Origin: Andalucia godoyi
Taxonomy: Eukaryota; Discoba; Jakobea; Jakobida; Andaluciidae
NCBI GenBank assembly: GCA_009859145.1
Contig: VRVR01000006.1
Coordinates: 381,464 to 445,463 of the forward strand
DNA: 64,000 bases
Direction of reading: 5' to 3'
The notes below the pieces were generated by a model. It did not search any database, had not been told where the DNA came from, and saw only the letters and a program-made list of their open reading frames with translations. Below are positions 28,215 to 37,393 of this stretch, piece after piece. The position numbers and the translations under genes are program-made. Position 1 is the first letter of the stretch. Every line of letters starts with the position of its first letter.

Positions 28215-30647
28215 TTATGAGGAGGATGTCGGCATGAATGTGGCGACTTGCTCTCGAAACATCTCCTTGACGTGCGCCAAGTCCGCTTCCAATTCCAGCA
28301 CTCGTTCCTCCTTTTCTCCGATCAGTTGAAGAGCCATTTCATAGCGAATCTCCAGCTTTCTCATCTTCGATGACACGCGTCGTTCGCGCGCAAGAGCGAG
28401 AGACAACTTGTCAATCTTCAATCGAAGTTCATGAACAAGATCGGATCCATTCGGACGTGAAAACGGTTCAAGCACGGATGCAGAATCAAGATCGTCTTCA
28501 TCAACTGCGACCGGCGAAGACTGCTCATGCCCAGAGCTTCTTGTGTGGGGACCGTCAGCGCCAGCATCCAGCTCCGATCCGGAGAGTGAGTAGCGAAATG
28601 GCGGTCGCTGTCCCGAGGAATCAGGAACCGAAGAAGGGGTGACTTGGGATTGGTGCTGCTCCAAACGTGTCTGGAACGACAAATGCTGGCTCATCAATTG
28701 CTTCTGCAGATTCTGGACCTCGATTCGCAACGACTCCACTTTTTCCAACAATTGCGTCTTTTCAAGTGCAAACAGGGACTGAAGAGAATCGGATTCTGCA
28801 CGAATGCGCGATGCCTCCGATTTTGCGGATTCGCACTGCTTCTCCGCATCCAGCACCAGCAGCTGCATGCTGCTGTGTTGCCGTTCTAAACTGCGAATTT
28901 TTTCCAGCAACGCCCTTTCTTTTGATTCCTTTTCCTCATATTTCAGCAGCATGTCCGCTTCTCGAGATTCAAATCCAGCAAGCCGTTCCTGCAGCATTTG
29001 CCGAACAGAGTAGAATTCGACTTTCTGAGAGGACATGGACCTTTCCAGTGACTCGATCTGTTTCAGCAGATCGCTGTTCGGATCAACAACTTCTCTAGGA
29101 GCCGTTGCGGTGTCACGCAGCCGCACCTGTAGGCATTTCATTTGCTCCATCAGCATCGATATCGTGTTTTCATACTCGTCCTTTGTTCTTGCATTCAGTT
29201 GCTGTTGCGCCTCCAAATCGGAAGTCAGCTTCACGCGGAGAGCATCTATCCGCGACTGCGTGTCCGTAGCAGCACGCTTAATGCGGTTTTTTAGGTCCAC
29301 ATTCTCCGCCTCCGCAAGGTTGCATCGCTTCTCAACCGCGTCGAGCAGCTTGGTTTTCTCTTCCAGATCCCGACCCGCAGCCGAACTCCACTCTCGCAGC
29401 TTGTTGTAATTCTCCGAGACTTCCTTGTGCATGCCTTCCAGTTCATTTAACCGCACAAGGCGAACATCCGCGTCCCTTTTCTCGGCACGCAGTTGCTTGA
29501 CTCTTGATTCCAGCAACGACACCTTTTGTGCCAACTGGTCACCTTCCGACGACAATTGCTGGTTCGCCTCCATCGCCCCGGCAGTCTTTGCAAGCTTGCA
29601 TGTAACATCCTGTACCTCTCTTTGGAGATTCGTAATAATGACCTGCGATTGTTCAACTTGCCTCTCCTTCACAGAGAGCAACTCGCGAATATCCTTGCAC
29701 TGCTTTTCAGACTGCGCAAGCCTGTTCTGTACCGCTGCAAACTGGCTCCTAAGGACATGAATCTCTTCAGTTCCGTCAGCTTTCGGAATTGCGTGATCGA
29801 CGATCATCTGCTGTGTCTGCGACTGTTCGAGTACTCCACTCGGGCGTTCTGCGGACGGGGCCAGGGGCAGAGGGAGTGGTGGCGCAGACTCGGCTCGACC
29901 CAAGTTGTCTGTGTGAATATAATCTGGAGTCGCGGAGGGAGAATCAGTTGCAGAAGAAACGTTCGGAATGGGGGACGGGCCGATTGCAGGCGCAGATGGC
30001 GATGTTGGAGACATACCAACCGACAGATCATCCGCAGAAGACCGGTTTGAAGATGCCGTTGGAGAAATCAGCGTTCCACTCTTTGAGACAGGGATTCGTT
30101 CGCGAATTCGAATCCTGATTATCTCGCCATCCTCGGCGGCCATCAATTTGACTTGAATGCGATTTGTTGTTCGAACCTTGCGCACTGGAGTCTCGCCACC
30201 TGCAGGGCCAGTTGAATTTTGGTTCTGGTTCTGGTTCTGAGTCGGGGTGGAAGTGGCAGAGAACAGAGGACTCGATCCATCGAATACACCTTTTGGGACC
30301 AGATTCTTCTCAAAAAACTCGGAAAACAGCTTCGAAGTTTTCGCGAACGTCAATCCTTCTGAATTCTGTTCTAGTGGCTGATCGACAGCGAGATGCTGGT
30401 GGTGATTTGTAAAAGAAGAAGACGACGAAGTGGGAGGAGGAGTGGATTGCACTGCATTTGGTTGCGCAAGAGAGGAAGCGCGCTGTGAAGGCGCAGCAGC
30501 AGCCTGAGTGGGCGTCGATGTGCTCAAAGTACTCGAGGACGCGTTCGCTTGCTGTACTTTCCGAATTGTATTATCAAACGATTCGCCAACATTCTTCACT
30601 GCATCTTGCAAAAACTTCTTGAATGGCGAAGATCCATCCGTGAACAT
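28215..30647 (-). CDS. TMF1: TMF1-like golgin (TATA element modulatory factor family)
   Basis: 810 residues from the ATG at 30647. This start is chosen because MFTDGSSPFKKFLQDAVKN begins the amphipathic N-terminal part seen in TMF/Sgm1 golgins. The frame stays open upstream through a (CAT)n run, where longer starts are possible. The middle is disordered and Pro/Ser/Thr-rich, followed by about 430 residues of continuous coiled coil. The C-terminal 60 residues, with KMRKLEIRYEMALQLIGEKE and LELEADLAHVKEMFREQV, match the conserved TMF C-terminal (Rab6-binding) domain. In the family this golgin sits at the Golgi rim and captures vesicles through Rab6. An acidic frame just upstream (30813-30740) could be an alternative first exon. 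Confidence 0.75.
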   Translation of the reverse strand: MFTDGSSPFKKFLQDAVKNVGESFDNTIRKVQQANASSSTLSTSTPTQAAAAPSQRASSLAQPNAVQSTPPPTSSSSSFTNHHQHLAVDQPLEQNSEGLTFAKTSKLFSEFFEKNLVPKGVFDGSSPLFSATSTPTQNQNQNQNSTGPAGGETPVRKVRTTNRIQVKLMAAEDGEIIRIRIRERIPVSKSGTLISPTASSNRSSADDLSVGMSPTSPSAPAIGPSPIPNVSSATDSPSATPDYIHTDNLGRAESAPPLPLPLAPSAERPSGVLEQSQTQQMIVDHAIPKADGTEEIHVLRSQFAAVQNRLAQSEKQCKDIRELLSVKERQVEQSQVIITNLQREVQDVTCKLAKTAGAMEANQQLSSEGDQLAQKVSLLESRVKQLRAEKRDADVRLVRLNELEGMHKEVSENYNKLREWSSAAGRDLEEKTKLLDAVEKRCNLAEAENVDLKNRIKRAATDTQSRIDALRVKLTSDLEAQQQLNARTKDEYENTISMLMEQMKCLQVRLRDTATAPREVVDPNSDLLKQIESLERSMSSQKVEFYSVRQMLQERLAGFESREADMLLKYEEKESKERALLEKIRSLERQHSSMQLLVLDAEKQCESAKSEASRIRAESDSLQSLFALEKTQLLEKVESLRIEVQNLQKQLMSQHLSFQTRLEQHQSQVTPSSVPDSSGQRPPFRYSLSGSELDAGADGPHTRSSGHEQSSPVAVDEDDLDSASVLEPFSRPNGSDLVHELRLKIDKLSLALARERRVSSKMRKLEIRYEMALQLIGEKEERVLELEADLAHVKEMFREQVATFMPTSSS

Positions 30648-30853
30648 TTCTTTGTGCTGGCCCTGTGTACTTTGTGCAGCGACGTAGCTCTGGCCTCCTC
30701 TTTGTAGCAAGAGAATGGGACCGTTCAGTGATCCAATGAAGATCCAAGGCAAACCCGTCATCATCATCATCATCACCCAGCGAGTCAGCCTCGAGAAGTG
30801 TGCTCCAAGTCACAGCTACAGACGGCAGTCAAGGATGCTCCTCCAGATACTGG

Positions 30854-31210
30854 TGGCTCACTGGCTGCGCCTCAAGCAGATTATTTAATGTAAAAGCGCC
30901 CTTTTTTTAATTATAGATTTACAATCAGCATCAGCGCCCATCCAAATGAGTTCCCCCTTTGAGTGGGACATCCGTGGGTCTGCGCACCCCAAAACACCGA
31001 CAGCCTATTCTTTCGTCAAAGCTCTCGAATTGATCAATTAGTACATTCGTCAGAAACCGTTTGGACTCTGGGAACCAGGAGGAAACCAGGGGTTTCAACG
31101 AGCTTCATTTACTGCCATTTCGCATTTTTAATCCATTCGTTCATTCTCTGTTTTCAATCGAGCGGATGTTGTATTCATTCTGTTGATTGGCAATGGAGTG
31201 CGCCACACCC

Positions 31211-31300
<90 letters not shown>

Positions 31301-31450
31301 CGCGGAGGAATCATCGATTACAAAGGAATGCGGCTGTCAATATTCGACAGTGTCTCATTGGGCCTCGACCTGCACACCTTCAGCCATGCTATCCGATGAT
31401 CTTCACAGCCGTCCACCAGACGTTTTGGGTTGGAGGGCTGTGCTGTACGG
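30854..31450 (+). repeat. Dispersed repeat family B, copy 1 (interrupted)
   Basis: The left part matches 41592-41700 and 47588-47690 (GGCTCxxxxGCTGCGCCTC, then AATCAGCATCAGCGCCCATC). The right part, 31306-31450, matches 47676-47808 with roughly nine of ten bases identical, including ATCATCGATTACAA, GTGTCTCATTGGGCCTCGAC and TATCCGATGATCTTCACAGC. Between them lies unique sequence with the (GA)n tract, so this copy was split or expanded. Confidence 0.7.
31214..31298. repeat. (GA)n microsatellite, about 42 units
   Basis: 85 bp of uninterrupted GA dinucleotide inside repeat B copy 1. It is the mirror in composition of the (TC)n tract at 7481-7567. Confidence 0.95.
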
Positions 31451-31938
31451 ATGAAACTTTATTCTTATTATTTTTGTTTTGCCCATGCTCCGACTTTTGG
31501 ACACGATCACGCGGGCCATCATTTCCCATCCAAACCCGTGCTCCTCCCGTACAAAAAACAATCCAATAAATCCAATAAATCATAATCCCGTCCCCCGTCC
31601 CCCAACCCCACCCCCCCAAACACGCAGCCCACGCCTCACGTGCCCCGGACCCACTTCCAAAGACGACGGCAACATCCACTTCAAAAAGACGCCCATTTTG
31701 GAACAGGGGATTTCGCTAGAGAGAAACCAAACAAGCACAAATACAATAGCAAATACAATAACAAAAAAGGAAGAGCCAAAGGAAGGAGCTCCAGAAAGAA
31801 GACATATTTGTCATTGATGGTTGTGACTTTACGGTTCTCCAACCCAATTCCTTTTCTTATCGTATCTTATCTTTATCTTTCCTTTTTCATTGACGAGACT
31901 GCCTTGAAAAGTAAGGAAGAACAGGCTTTCGGATTAGT

Positions 31939-33990
31939 ATGATTGTGGTTCTTGATCCGCGCCGTCGTGAATCCCAGCGCCGTCCATTGTGGAAGGATCC
32001 ATCCACTCCGCTGTTTTATCTCGTTGTCTTCGTGTTTTTTCTGTTTCTAAAGTTGTACAATCTCGTTTCGTGGCCTTGGGCAATCACGTTTTTCCCATTG
32101 TACATTGGGGTTTTGTTTTTGACTGTTTCTCTGTTTATTTCGTATCGCCGAGAGATTATGAGGATTGATGGCGGTCGGACTTCTGAAACGCGCGCCATCT
32201 CTTTTTATGTGTTCTCACTGTGCATTGTTTTGGTGCAGAGCATTCTGCTGAATGTGAGCCTCGAAGCTGCCGAGAGGAGCACGACTCGCCCATTCCCGGT
32301 CTTCACGCTGTTCCCACTGCTGTTCTGGTCCTTTGTGGCGTTCTGTTCTTCAGTGGTGTGGATCCTTAGACGGGAGTTTGGCTCAAAAAGCCAGCTGTTT
32401 ATTGCGCAGACCCTTGTCCCGTTCTCGGTGTACGTCTTTCTTCAGGTCGTGTTAATTATTGTACAGCTGTTTGGTGAAGGCGCTCAGTCCTCGTGGAAGC
32501 TGTTCTTGTTCCCATCCTATTTGCTGTCGGTCGCCATTATCCTGGCCGGAGTACTGGGAATGTACGTCTTTTGGAAAGAGTCGGACTTCATCATTCCTTC
32601 CCCTCCCGCCTCAGATTCTGCAGAGTCGTCCCGTGTGTCCACTCCAGATCGAACCAGTCGCGCGCACCCGGCGGCAAATGAATCCCCTCATGACAATGCT
32701 GCCCCCGTCCCTTCAACACGAGCAACTCCTGGTTCCCGGTGGATTCCAGGTCTTCTGTTTCGGGCTAGCGCTCCGAAATGGATCCCTGAAGTCTTTGGAT
32801 CCATGGAGGGACTTGGATCTGCATGTGCAATCATTTGCGGTCTGCCACTTCTTGTTTTCTTTGTCTTGCTGGGATACTATCTAGATTCCAAGATGTTCGT
32901 GGATCTACCGTTTGTTTTTCTGCCCCTTTTCTTTTCGAGCTGCATCTTGACGTTCGTGAGCTGCTTCCGTTCGTTTTCTCGAGAGGACGAGGATGAAGAG
33001 TCCGAGTCGGAACTGCCCTCACGACGGCGCCTCGACACGTGGTACAACAGACCAATGATAATTGGTGATTTTGATGTTGAGAATGTTGATCCTTCTGGTG
33101 ACACTGGAAACGCAGATAGGAGTGGTGTTTCACGACGGAGGGACGATTCCGCAGCTCCCCGGCGTCGCGGAACTGCACCAAGTCAAGCAACGTCTGGAAC
33201 TATTCCTCTCGCCGGGATGCTAAATTCAAACCCCATCTTGATGGAGCAGTTCCTGATGACTCTTCATCGTGCGATGGACGAGGAGGCGGGCGGCATGGGC
33301 GGTGGCGTGTCAGCGTCCTTGGAGGCAGAGTATTTCAGGCTTCTGTTGGCCACGATTGCTCGGGCTGTGCGTGTGGAGGATCCGCGTCCTGCAGGTGTTC
33401 AGTCGCATTTGTTAGACATGCTTCCCTCTTTCGTGCTCGACGAGAAATCGTATCTTGTTGCCGGTCAACACATGTGCAACATCTGTCTTTCGGAGTTCGC
33501 TCCTGGCGACGAAGTGCGGACTCTTCCTTGTTTCCACTTCTTTCACAAGTCTGAAATTGATGAGTGGCTGTCAAGAAACAATTCCTGTCCGCTGTGCAAA
33601 AGACCGGTGGACGAGGCAGAACTGGCGCGTGCAGATGAAGCCAGTGAAGGCATCAGCACTTCAGCTACAGAGACGTTGCGTATCATTGAGGAAGCTCAAG
33701 AGCACGGAAGCAGTGGTTGCAGTGCTGGTGGTGACTCGTGCAACAGGTCACATCACGGGAATGGATCGAGTTCGGCTTCAGGCTCCGCGAATGCTTCTCG
33801 AGGAACACCTAGTGCCTCGTCGTCCTCGTCATCGCGTTCATCCTCTTCTTCCGCTTCCGCTTCCGCTTCCTCTTCTGGTTCTGTTTCCGCAGCCCCATCC
33901 ACTTCCTCTTCTGCCCTGGCGTCGTCTTCTCAGACCATTCCGAATTTACCAGGTTCTCCGCATCGAAGTCATGCCGAGGAACTTGATTGA
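31939..33990 (+). CDS. Membrane RING-H2 E3 ligase with TMEM185-like membrane domain
   Basis: 683 residues from the ATG at 31939. The first 330 residues contain about eight hydrophobic segments. The first pair, LVVFVFFLFLKLYNLVSWPW followed by ITFFPLYIGVLF, repeats the pattern of the Tmemb_185A family (a helix ending in W-x-W, then FxPLWI). A disordered, charged stretch follows. A RING-H2 finger lies near residues 512-555 (CNICLSEFAPGDEVRTLPC, then FHFFHKSEIDEWL, then CPLCKRP). The tail of about 120 residues is Ser/Ala/Gly low complexity. It would ubiquitinate substrates at an endomembrane from the cytosolic side; the compartment is not predictable. The gene is complete and intronless. Confidence 0.75.
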   Translation: MIVVLDPRRRESQRRPLWKDPSTPLFYLVVFVFFLFLKLYNLVSWPWAITFFPLYIGVLFLTVSLFISYRREIMRIDGGRTSETRAISFYVFSLCIVLVQSILLNVSLEAAERSTTRPFPVFTLFPLLFWSFVAFCSSVVWILRREFGSKSQLFIAQTLVPFSVYVFLQVVLIIVQLFGEGAQSSWKLFLFPSYLLSVAIILAGVLGMYVFWKESDFIIPSPPASDSAESSRVSTPDRTSRAHPAANESPHDNAAPVPSTRATPGSRWIPGLLFRASAPKWIPEVFGSMEGLGSACAIICGLPLLVFFVLLGYYLDSKMFVDLPFVFLPLFFSSCILTFVSCFRSFSREDEDEESESELPSRRRLDTWYNRPMIIGDFDVENVDPSGDTGNADRSGVSRRRDDSAAPRRRGTAPSQATSGTIPLAGMLNSNPILMEQFLMTLHRAMDEEAGGMGGGVSASLEAEYFRLLLATIARAVRVEDPRPAGVQSHLLDMLPSFVLDEKSYLVAGQHMCNICLSEFAPGDEVRTLPCFHFFHKSEIDEWLSRNNSCPLCKRPVDEAELARADEASEGISTSATETLRIIEEAQEHGSSGCSAGGDSCNRSHHGNGSSSASGSANASRGTPSASSSSSSRSSSSSASASASSSGSVSAAPSTSSSALASSSQTIPNLPGSPHRSHAEELD

Positions 33991-34951
33991 TTGCTTCGAA
34001 TGCGTTTTTCTTGTTTTTCTTCTCTTTGGCAAGCCGAGGAACCCATAGTATCATTTGAATCGTTCTTCCCCTCCCCCTCGTCTCTTTGAACCCACGCTGC
34101 AATAGCTCTTTCGTTATGTGGATTGCTGCTGTGTGGGTGTGTGCTGCTTTGGGCTGTTCTCAATCACACTGCACGGGGTCTGCTCCCCATCTGTTCTTTC
34201 CCCCCCTCTTCCTGTAGGACTGCTCTCACTACACATGTGCCAAGTCTTGTGTAACAGTCATGAAATAGGATTTTACAAAATCGCAGAGTGACTCGTTGTT
34301 TTTTGTGTGAGTACTGCACAAGCACTCCTGACTTTTTATTTTATTTGTTTTTATTATTCAAGGAGGAAAACTAAACGTGTAATTTGTAAAAAAATCACCC
34401 AGAAGGATGCGATTTGCTGCTGCACCCCGTCACCGTTTCTTTTTAGATTCTTTTTTCGTTTGTCCGTGCTTGTGTTCCAATTCCAGTGTCTCGCTGGATT
34501 GTGCATCCTTGTCGAAACCTTCCGAAGTCAGTACGCCACGACAGGTTGCTGCAACAAACGCAATAGCATTTTGCAGTGCTGGAGGAGGTGAAGTCCGAAA
34601 AAAACTGCACTCGAAAACAGACGGGAGTTGAAGGCTGGGGAGAAGAAATAAACTTCCACTTTTGGGAGTGCTCGCACAAGATTCTGTTCCCACCCTCACC
34701 TCTGTTGCTACAGAATGCAAATTTGTACTCGAAGGTTCTTGTACACTGAGGACAAGTTGAAACATCGAATCGAATAGCGAGTTGAACCCCAGCGGTTTTC
34801 GTGCACAGGGAAGAAGGAGAAAAAGGAAGGGGGGAAAAAAAAAGGCCACGAGGTTTTCGTCGTGTCGTATGCTGCTTGTTTTTCTCAAACGACGGGCTGC
34901 TGAAAGACATCCCCCCGCGTTATTTATCAGGAATCGACACCACGCTAAACA
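33991..34951. other. Gap with one small candidate gene
   Basis: Pyrimidine-rich sequence follows the RING gene (34050-34220). A 111-codon minus-strand frame at 34430-34765 is the only candidate gene and is listed separately. The remainder shows nothing. Confidence 0.45.
34430..34765 (-). CDS. Possible small basic-tailed protein
   Basis: 111 residues from an ATG at 34765: MFQLVLSVQEPSSTNLHS, then a middle with TSPPPALQNAIAFVAATCRG, then a charged tail GQTKKESKKKR. Composition is protein-like and the frame is complete, but there is no family match and both neighbouring frames are also partly open, so this may be chance. If real it is transcribed divergently from the TMEM63 gene. Confidence 0.3.
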   Translation of the reverse strand: MFQLVLSVQEPSSTNLHSVATEVRVGTESCASTPKSGSLFLLPSLQLPSVFECSFFRTSPPPALQNAIAFVAATCRGVLTSEGFDKDAQSSETLELEHKHGQTKKESKKKR

Positions 34952-37246
34952 ATGTCCGCAAATGATCCTAGCCAAATCGACAGCGACATCGCTGCCGTCC
35001 TAGTGCTGGATGGAATTATCCTTGCCGCAGGATTGGTAGTCTTCTTCTCTCTCGAGCGGAAACGTCTGTCCTCTGTGTTCACCATCCCGTCTCTCGACAC
35101 CATCTTTCGAAAACACGGCCACGATGCAATGATCTACATGAGTTTGCAAAGATACATGATCGCATTCATGGTGATTTTGACATTTGTTTCGACTGTGGTC
35201 CTGATCCCCGTGAATGTTGCATCGGGTTCAAAGTCTGATGAAGACTCGAGTGTTTCTGGATCCTGGTTTGGGTCCACCACCATCCTGCGAGTGAAGTACG
35301 CAGAGGGAACGCTGTGGGCACATTGCGTTGTCGCGCTTTTGTTTGCCGCGACCTGCTTCGGTCTTGCATACTTGTGGGAATCCCAGCCCGTTGTGCAGCA
35401 GGGTATTACAGAGGAACGATACGCCACGTATACTGCAGAATGGAGCGCCCAGCCGTCCAGGACGCTTTTCTGGCTGCACCCTCCGGAGATGGCCCCCTGC
35501 TCCGCTCCAGAAGAGGCAATCCGTGCCCCGGGATATCTCGCGCCGCGCCTTCCCCCCAGTGGAACAGTGGAAGGCAAGCTGCGTGCCAGATCGGAAACTT
35601 GCGCTGTGTGGATTCACAGGATCCCGGAAGGCTGCCGCACTCCTGATGCGCTCTGCAACTTGCTGACAGCGAAAATTGGACCACAGGTCGTTGCCGTGAA
35701 GCCCGTGTATGATACGTCTGCATTGTTCAAGTTGCAGAACGAACTGGCGGTTGCCGCTGAAAAGAGTATTCTCGCTGAGGGAAGCAATATCCGCCAGCAG
35801 TGGACTTCGGTGATTAATGCAGAAATTCCAAAGGAACAACGAGCAAAATCGTTTGCCTTGACGAAGAAGTTTCCGTTCATCTCGCGCGTGGACGCATTTA
35901 ATTACTGGGATGCGAAGCAGCAGGAGCTGGCGCAAAAAGTCCAGGACGAACAAAAAGATGTCGAAATGAAAAAGGGGATCGTCTTTTTCCGCTCATCAGC
36001 AACGGTTCGAGCATTTTGGGCGAACAAGGAAATGCAACCGCTTATCCATGAATTACAAATCACATCCAGCCCGCATCCCGTCGATGTTCAGTGGCAGAAT
36101 GCATGCATGCCTCTTCAGCAGAAGCTGGCTCGACGAACAGGAGTGCAAGCAGCACTCATCACCCTGCTTCTGTTTGCTGCGACTCCTGCGGCGCTGGCAA
36201 CGATCCTCCGAGAGCATTTGAACGAAGACACGCTTTCTTTTATTCCTTCGCTGCTCCAATCCTTCCTTTTTGCATACTTGCCGACGATCCTTCTTCTCGT
36301 GGCAGCGATGCTTTTGCCAATGATCATTATTCGTCTCACGAAGATGGAGGGGCACTTCCTGAAATCGGAGCAAAATCAAAAGATCATGGTTCGCATCTTT
36401 GTTTACCTCATCTTGTCTACGTTGGTGATACCAACCATGTCGCTTGCAATAGTTGACTTGGTGACGGATGCCATCAGCAACGGCAGCGTAGATGTGTCAA
36501 AAGCAGTTCAACAGGCATTTATTCCCTCAATGCAAGTATTCTTTTTCACGTACGTCCTTCAGCAAGCTACGATCGGAATCGTGCTGGGATTGATCCGCCC
36601 AGTTCCACGCATCCTTAAGATGCTGTCCAAGGCAAAAACTCCCTTTTCAGCTGAAGAGGCGATGCTGCTCAACCGCGGGGCTGCCTTCTTTATTGAAGGA
36701 GAGGCGCCGGAGTACTTCTCCGTGTTAGCGGTAGCTGTCGTGTACAGTGTGGCGTGCCCACTCATTACGATTCTTGGAACAATTTATGCCATTGGAAAAC
36801 ATGTGGGAGACCTTCAAGCACTGGAAAGTGCCTACGTTCCTCCGCGACCGCAGGAACTGACAAAGGAAACGCGTCGCGCCTATCTCAGTCGTATTCGGCT
36901 GCTGTGCCGAATTGCGACTGCGATGATCTTGATCTTTGCAATCTACATGGCAGCGTATTTCTCAACGTCGAGTGCCGACGGACAGGCGTCCTTCCTGCTG
37001 GCTCTGCTGATTGTCGCCATCCTCGGGATGATCACGTTCTTTGGCTTCCCTCGAATGTCCAAACTCGTAGTGGAAAAAACGCTTGGAAAACGCTTGACGT
37101 CTCCGGATTCCCCAAATGTGCCATACAGTCCATCGCAGCCCAACCACTTCCTTCCTAAAGAAGTCGCGAGCGAAGAAGTAGGATGGGTTGACAGAATCAA
37201 ATTACGACCCATCCATGGATTCATGATGCGTGACAAGGTCGCATAG
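34952..37246 (+). CDS. TMEM63: TMEM63/OSCA (CSC1-like) mechanosensitive ion channel
   Basis: 764 residues from the ATG at 34952. The domain order is that of the family. There is a membrane segment at residues 12-30, then TM1-TM2 around ARYMIAF-like sequence (QRYMIAFMVILTFVSTVVLI). A cytosolic RNA-recognition-like loop follows, with CAVWIHRIPEGCRT and KGIVFFRSSATVRAFWANK. The RSN1_7TM/DUF221 core has LPTILLLVAAMLLPMIIIRL, FVYLILSTLVIPTMSLAIVD, VFFFTYVLQQATIGIVLGLI and FSVLAVAVVYSVACPLITIL. OSCA/TMEM63 proteins form membrane-tension-gated cation channels related to TMEM16. The C-terminus is shorter than in animal TMEM63. It converges with GPHR, 147 bp apart; an AATAAA lies in between. Confidence 0.88.
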   Translation: MSANDPSQIDSDIAAVLVLDGIILAAGLVVFFSLERKRLSSVFTIPSLDTIFRKHGHDAMIYMSLQRYMIAFMVILTFVSTVVLIPVNVASGSKSDEDSSVSGSWFGSTTILRVKYAEGTLWAHCVVALLFAATCFGLAYLWESQPVVQQGITEERYATYTAEWSAQPSRTLFWLHPPEMAPCSAPEEAIRAPGYLAPRLPPSGTVEGKLRARSETCAVWIHRIPEGCRTPDALCNLLTAKIGPQVVAVKPVYDTSALFKLQNELAVAAEKSILAEGSNIRQQWTSVINAEIPKEQRAKSFALTKKFPFISRVDAFNYWDAKQQELAQKVQDEQKDVEMKKGIVFFRSSATVRAFWANKEMQPLIHELQITSSPHPVDVQWQNACMPLQQKLARRTGVQAALITLLLFAATPAALATILREHLNEDTLSFIPSLLQSFLFAYLPTILLLVAAMLLPMIIIRLTKMEGHFLKSEQNQKIMVRIFVYLILSTLVIPTMSLAIVDLVTDAISNGSVDVSKAVQQAFIPSMQVFFFTYVLQQATIGIVLGLIRPVPRILKMLSKAKTPFSAEEAMLLNRGAAFFIEGEAPEYFSVLAVAVVYSVACPLITILGTIYAIGKHVGDLQALESAYVPPRPQELTKETRRAYLSRIRLLCRIATAMILIFAIYMAAYFSTSSADGQASFLLALLIVAILGMITFFGFPRMSKLVVEKTLGKRLTSPDSPNVPYSPSQPNHFLPKEVASEEVGWVDRIKLRPIHGFMMRDKVA

Positions 37247-37393
37247 TTTCGAGTGTCTAACTCCCAAGGAAATCGCAAAATTAATAAATATTTAGCAAAT
37301 AAAATGAAAAGCACCAACAGATAACACCATCAGTGATAACAATGGAAAAGGGGAACGAGGGCGGATGAACGTATCAAAGGGGAAACGCGTCCC

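Larger units (their letters stand above)
30648..31938. other. 1.3-kb gap with repeat B copy 1 and a (GA)n tract
   Basis: It contains repeat family B in two parts (from 30854 and 31306-31450) separated by about 350 bp, including a long (GA)n microsatellite. The right end (31560-31640) is C-rich, then A-rich. No convincing gene; frames through the GA tract encode only Arg-Glu or similar dipeptides. Confidence 0.55.

Noticed and set aside
31200-31460. Arg-Glu repeat open frames through the (GA)n tract
   Set aside because: Any frame through a GA dinucleotide tract is open; no flanking coding support.
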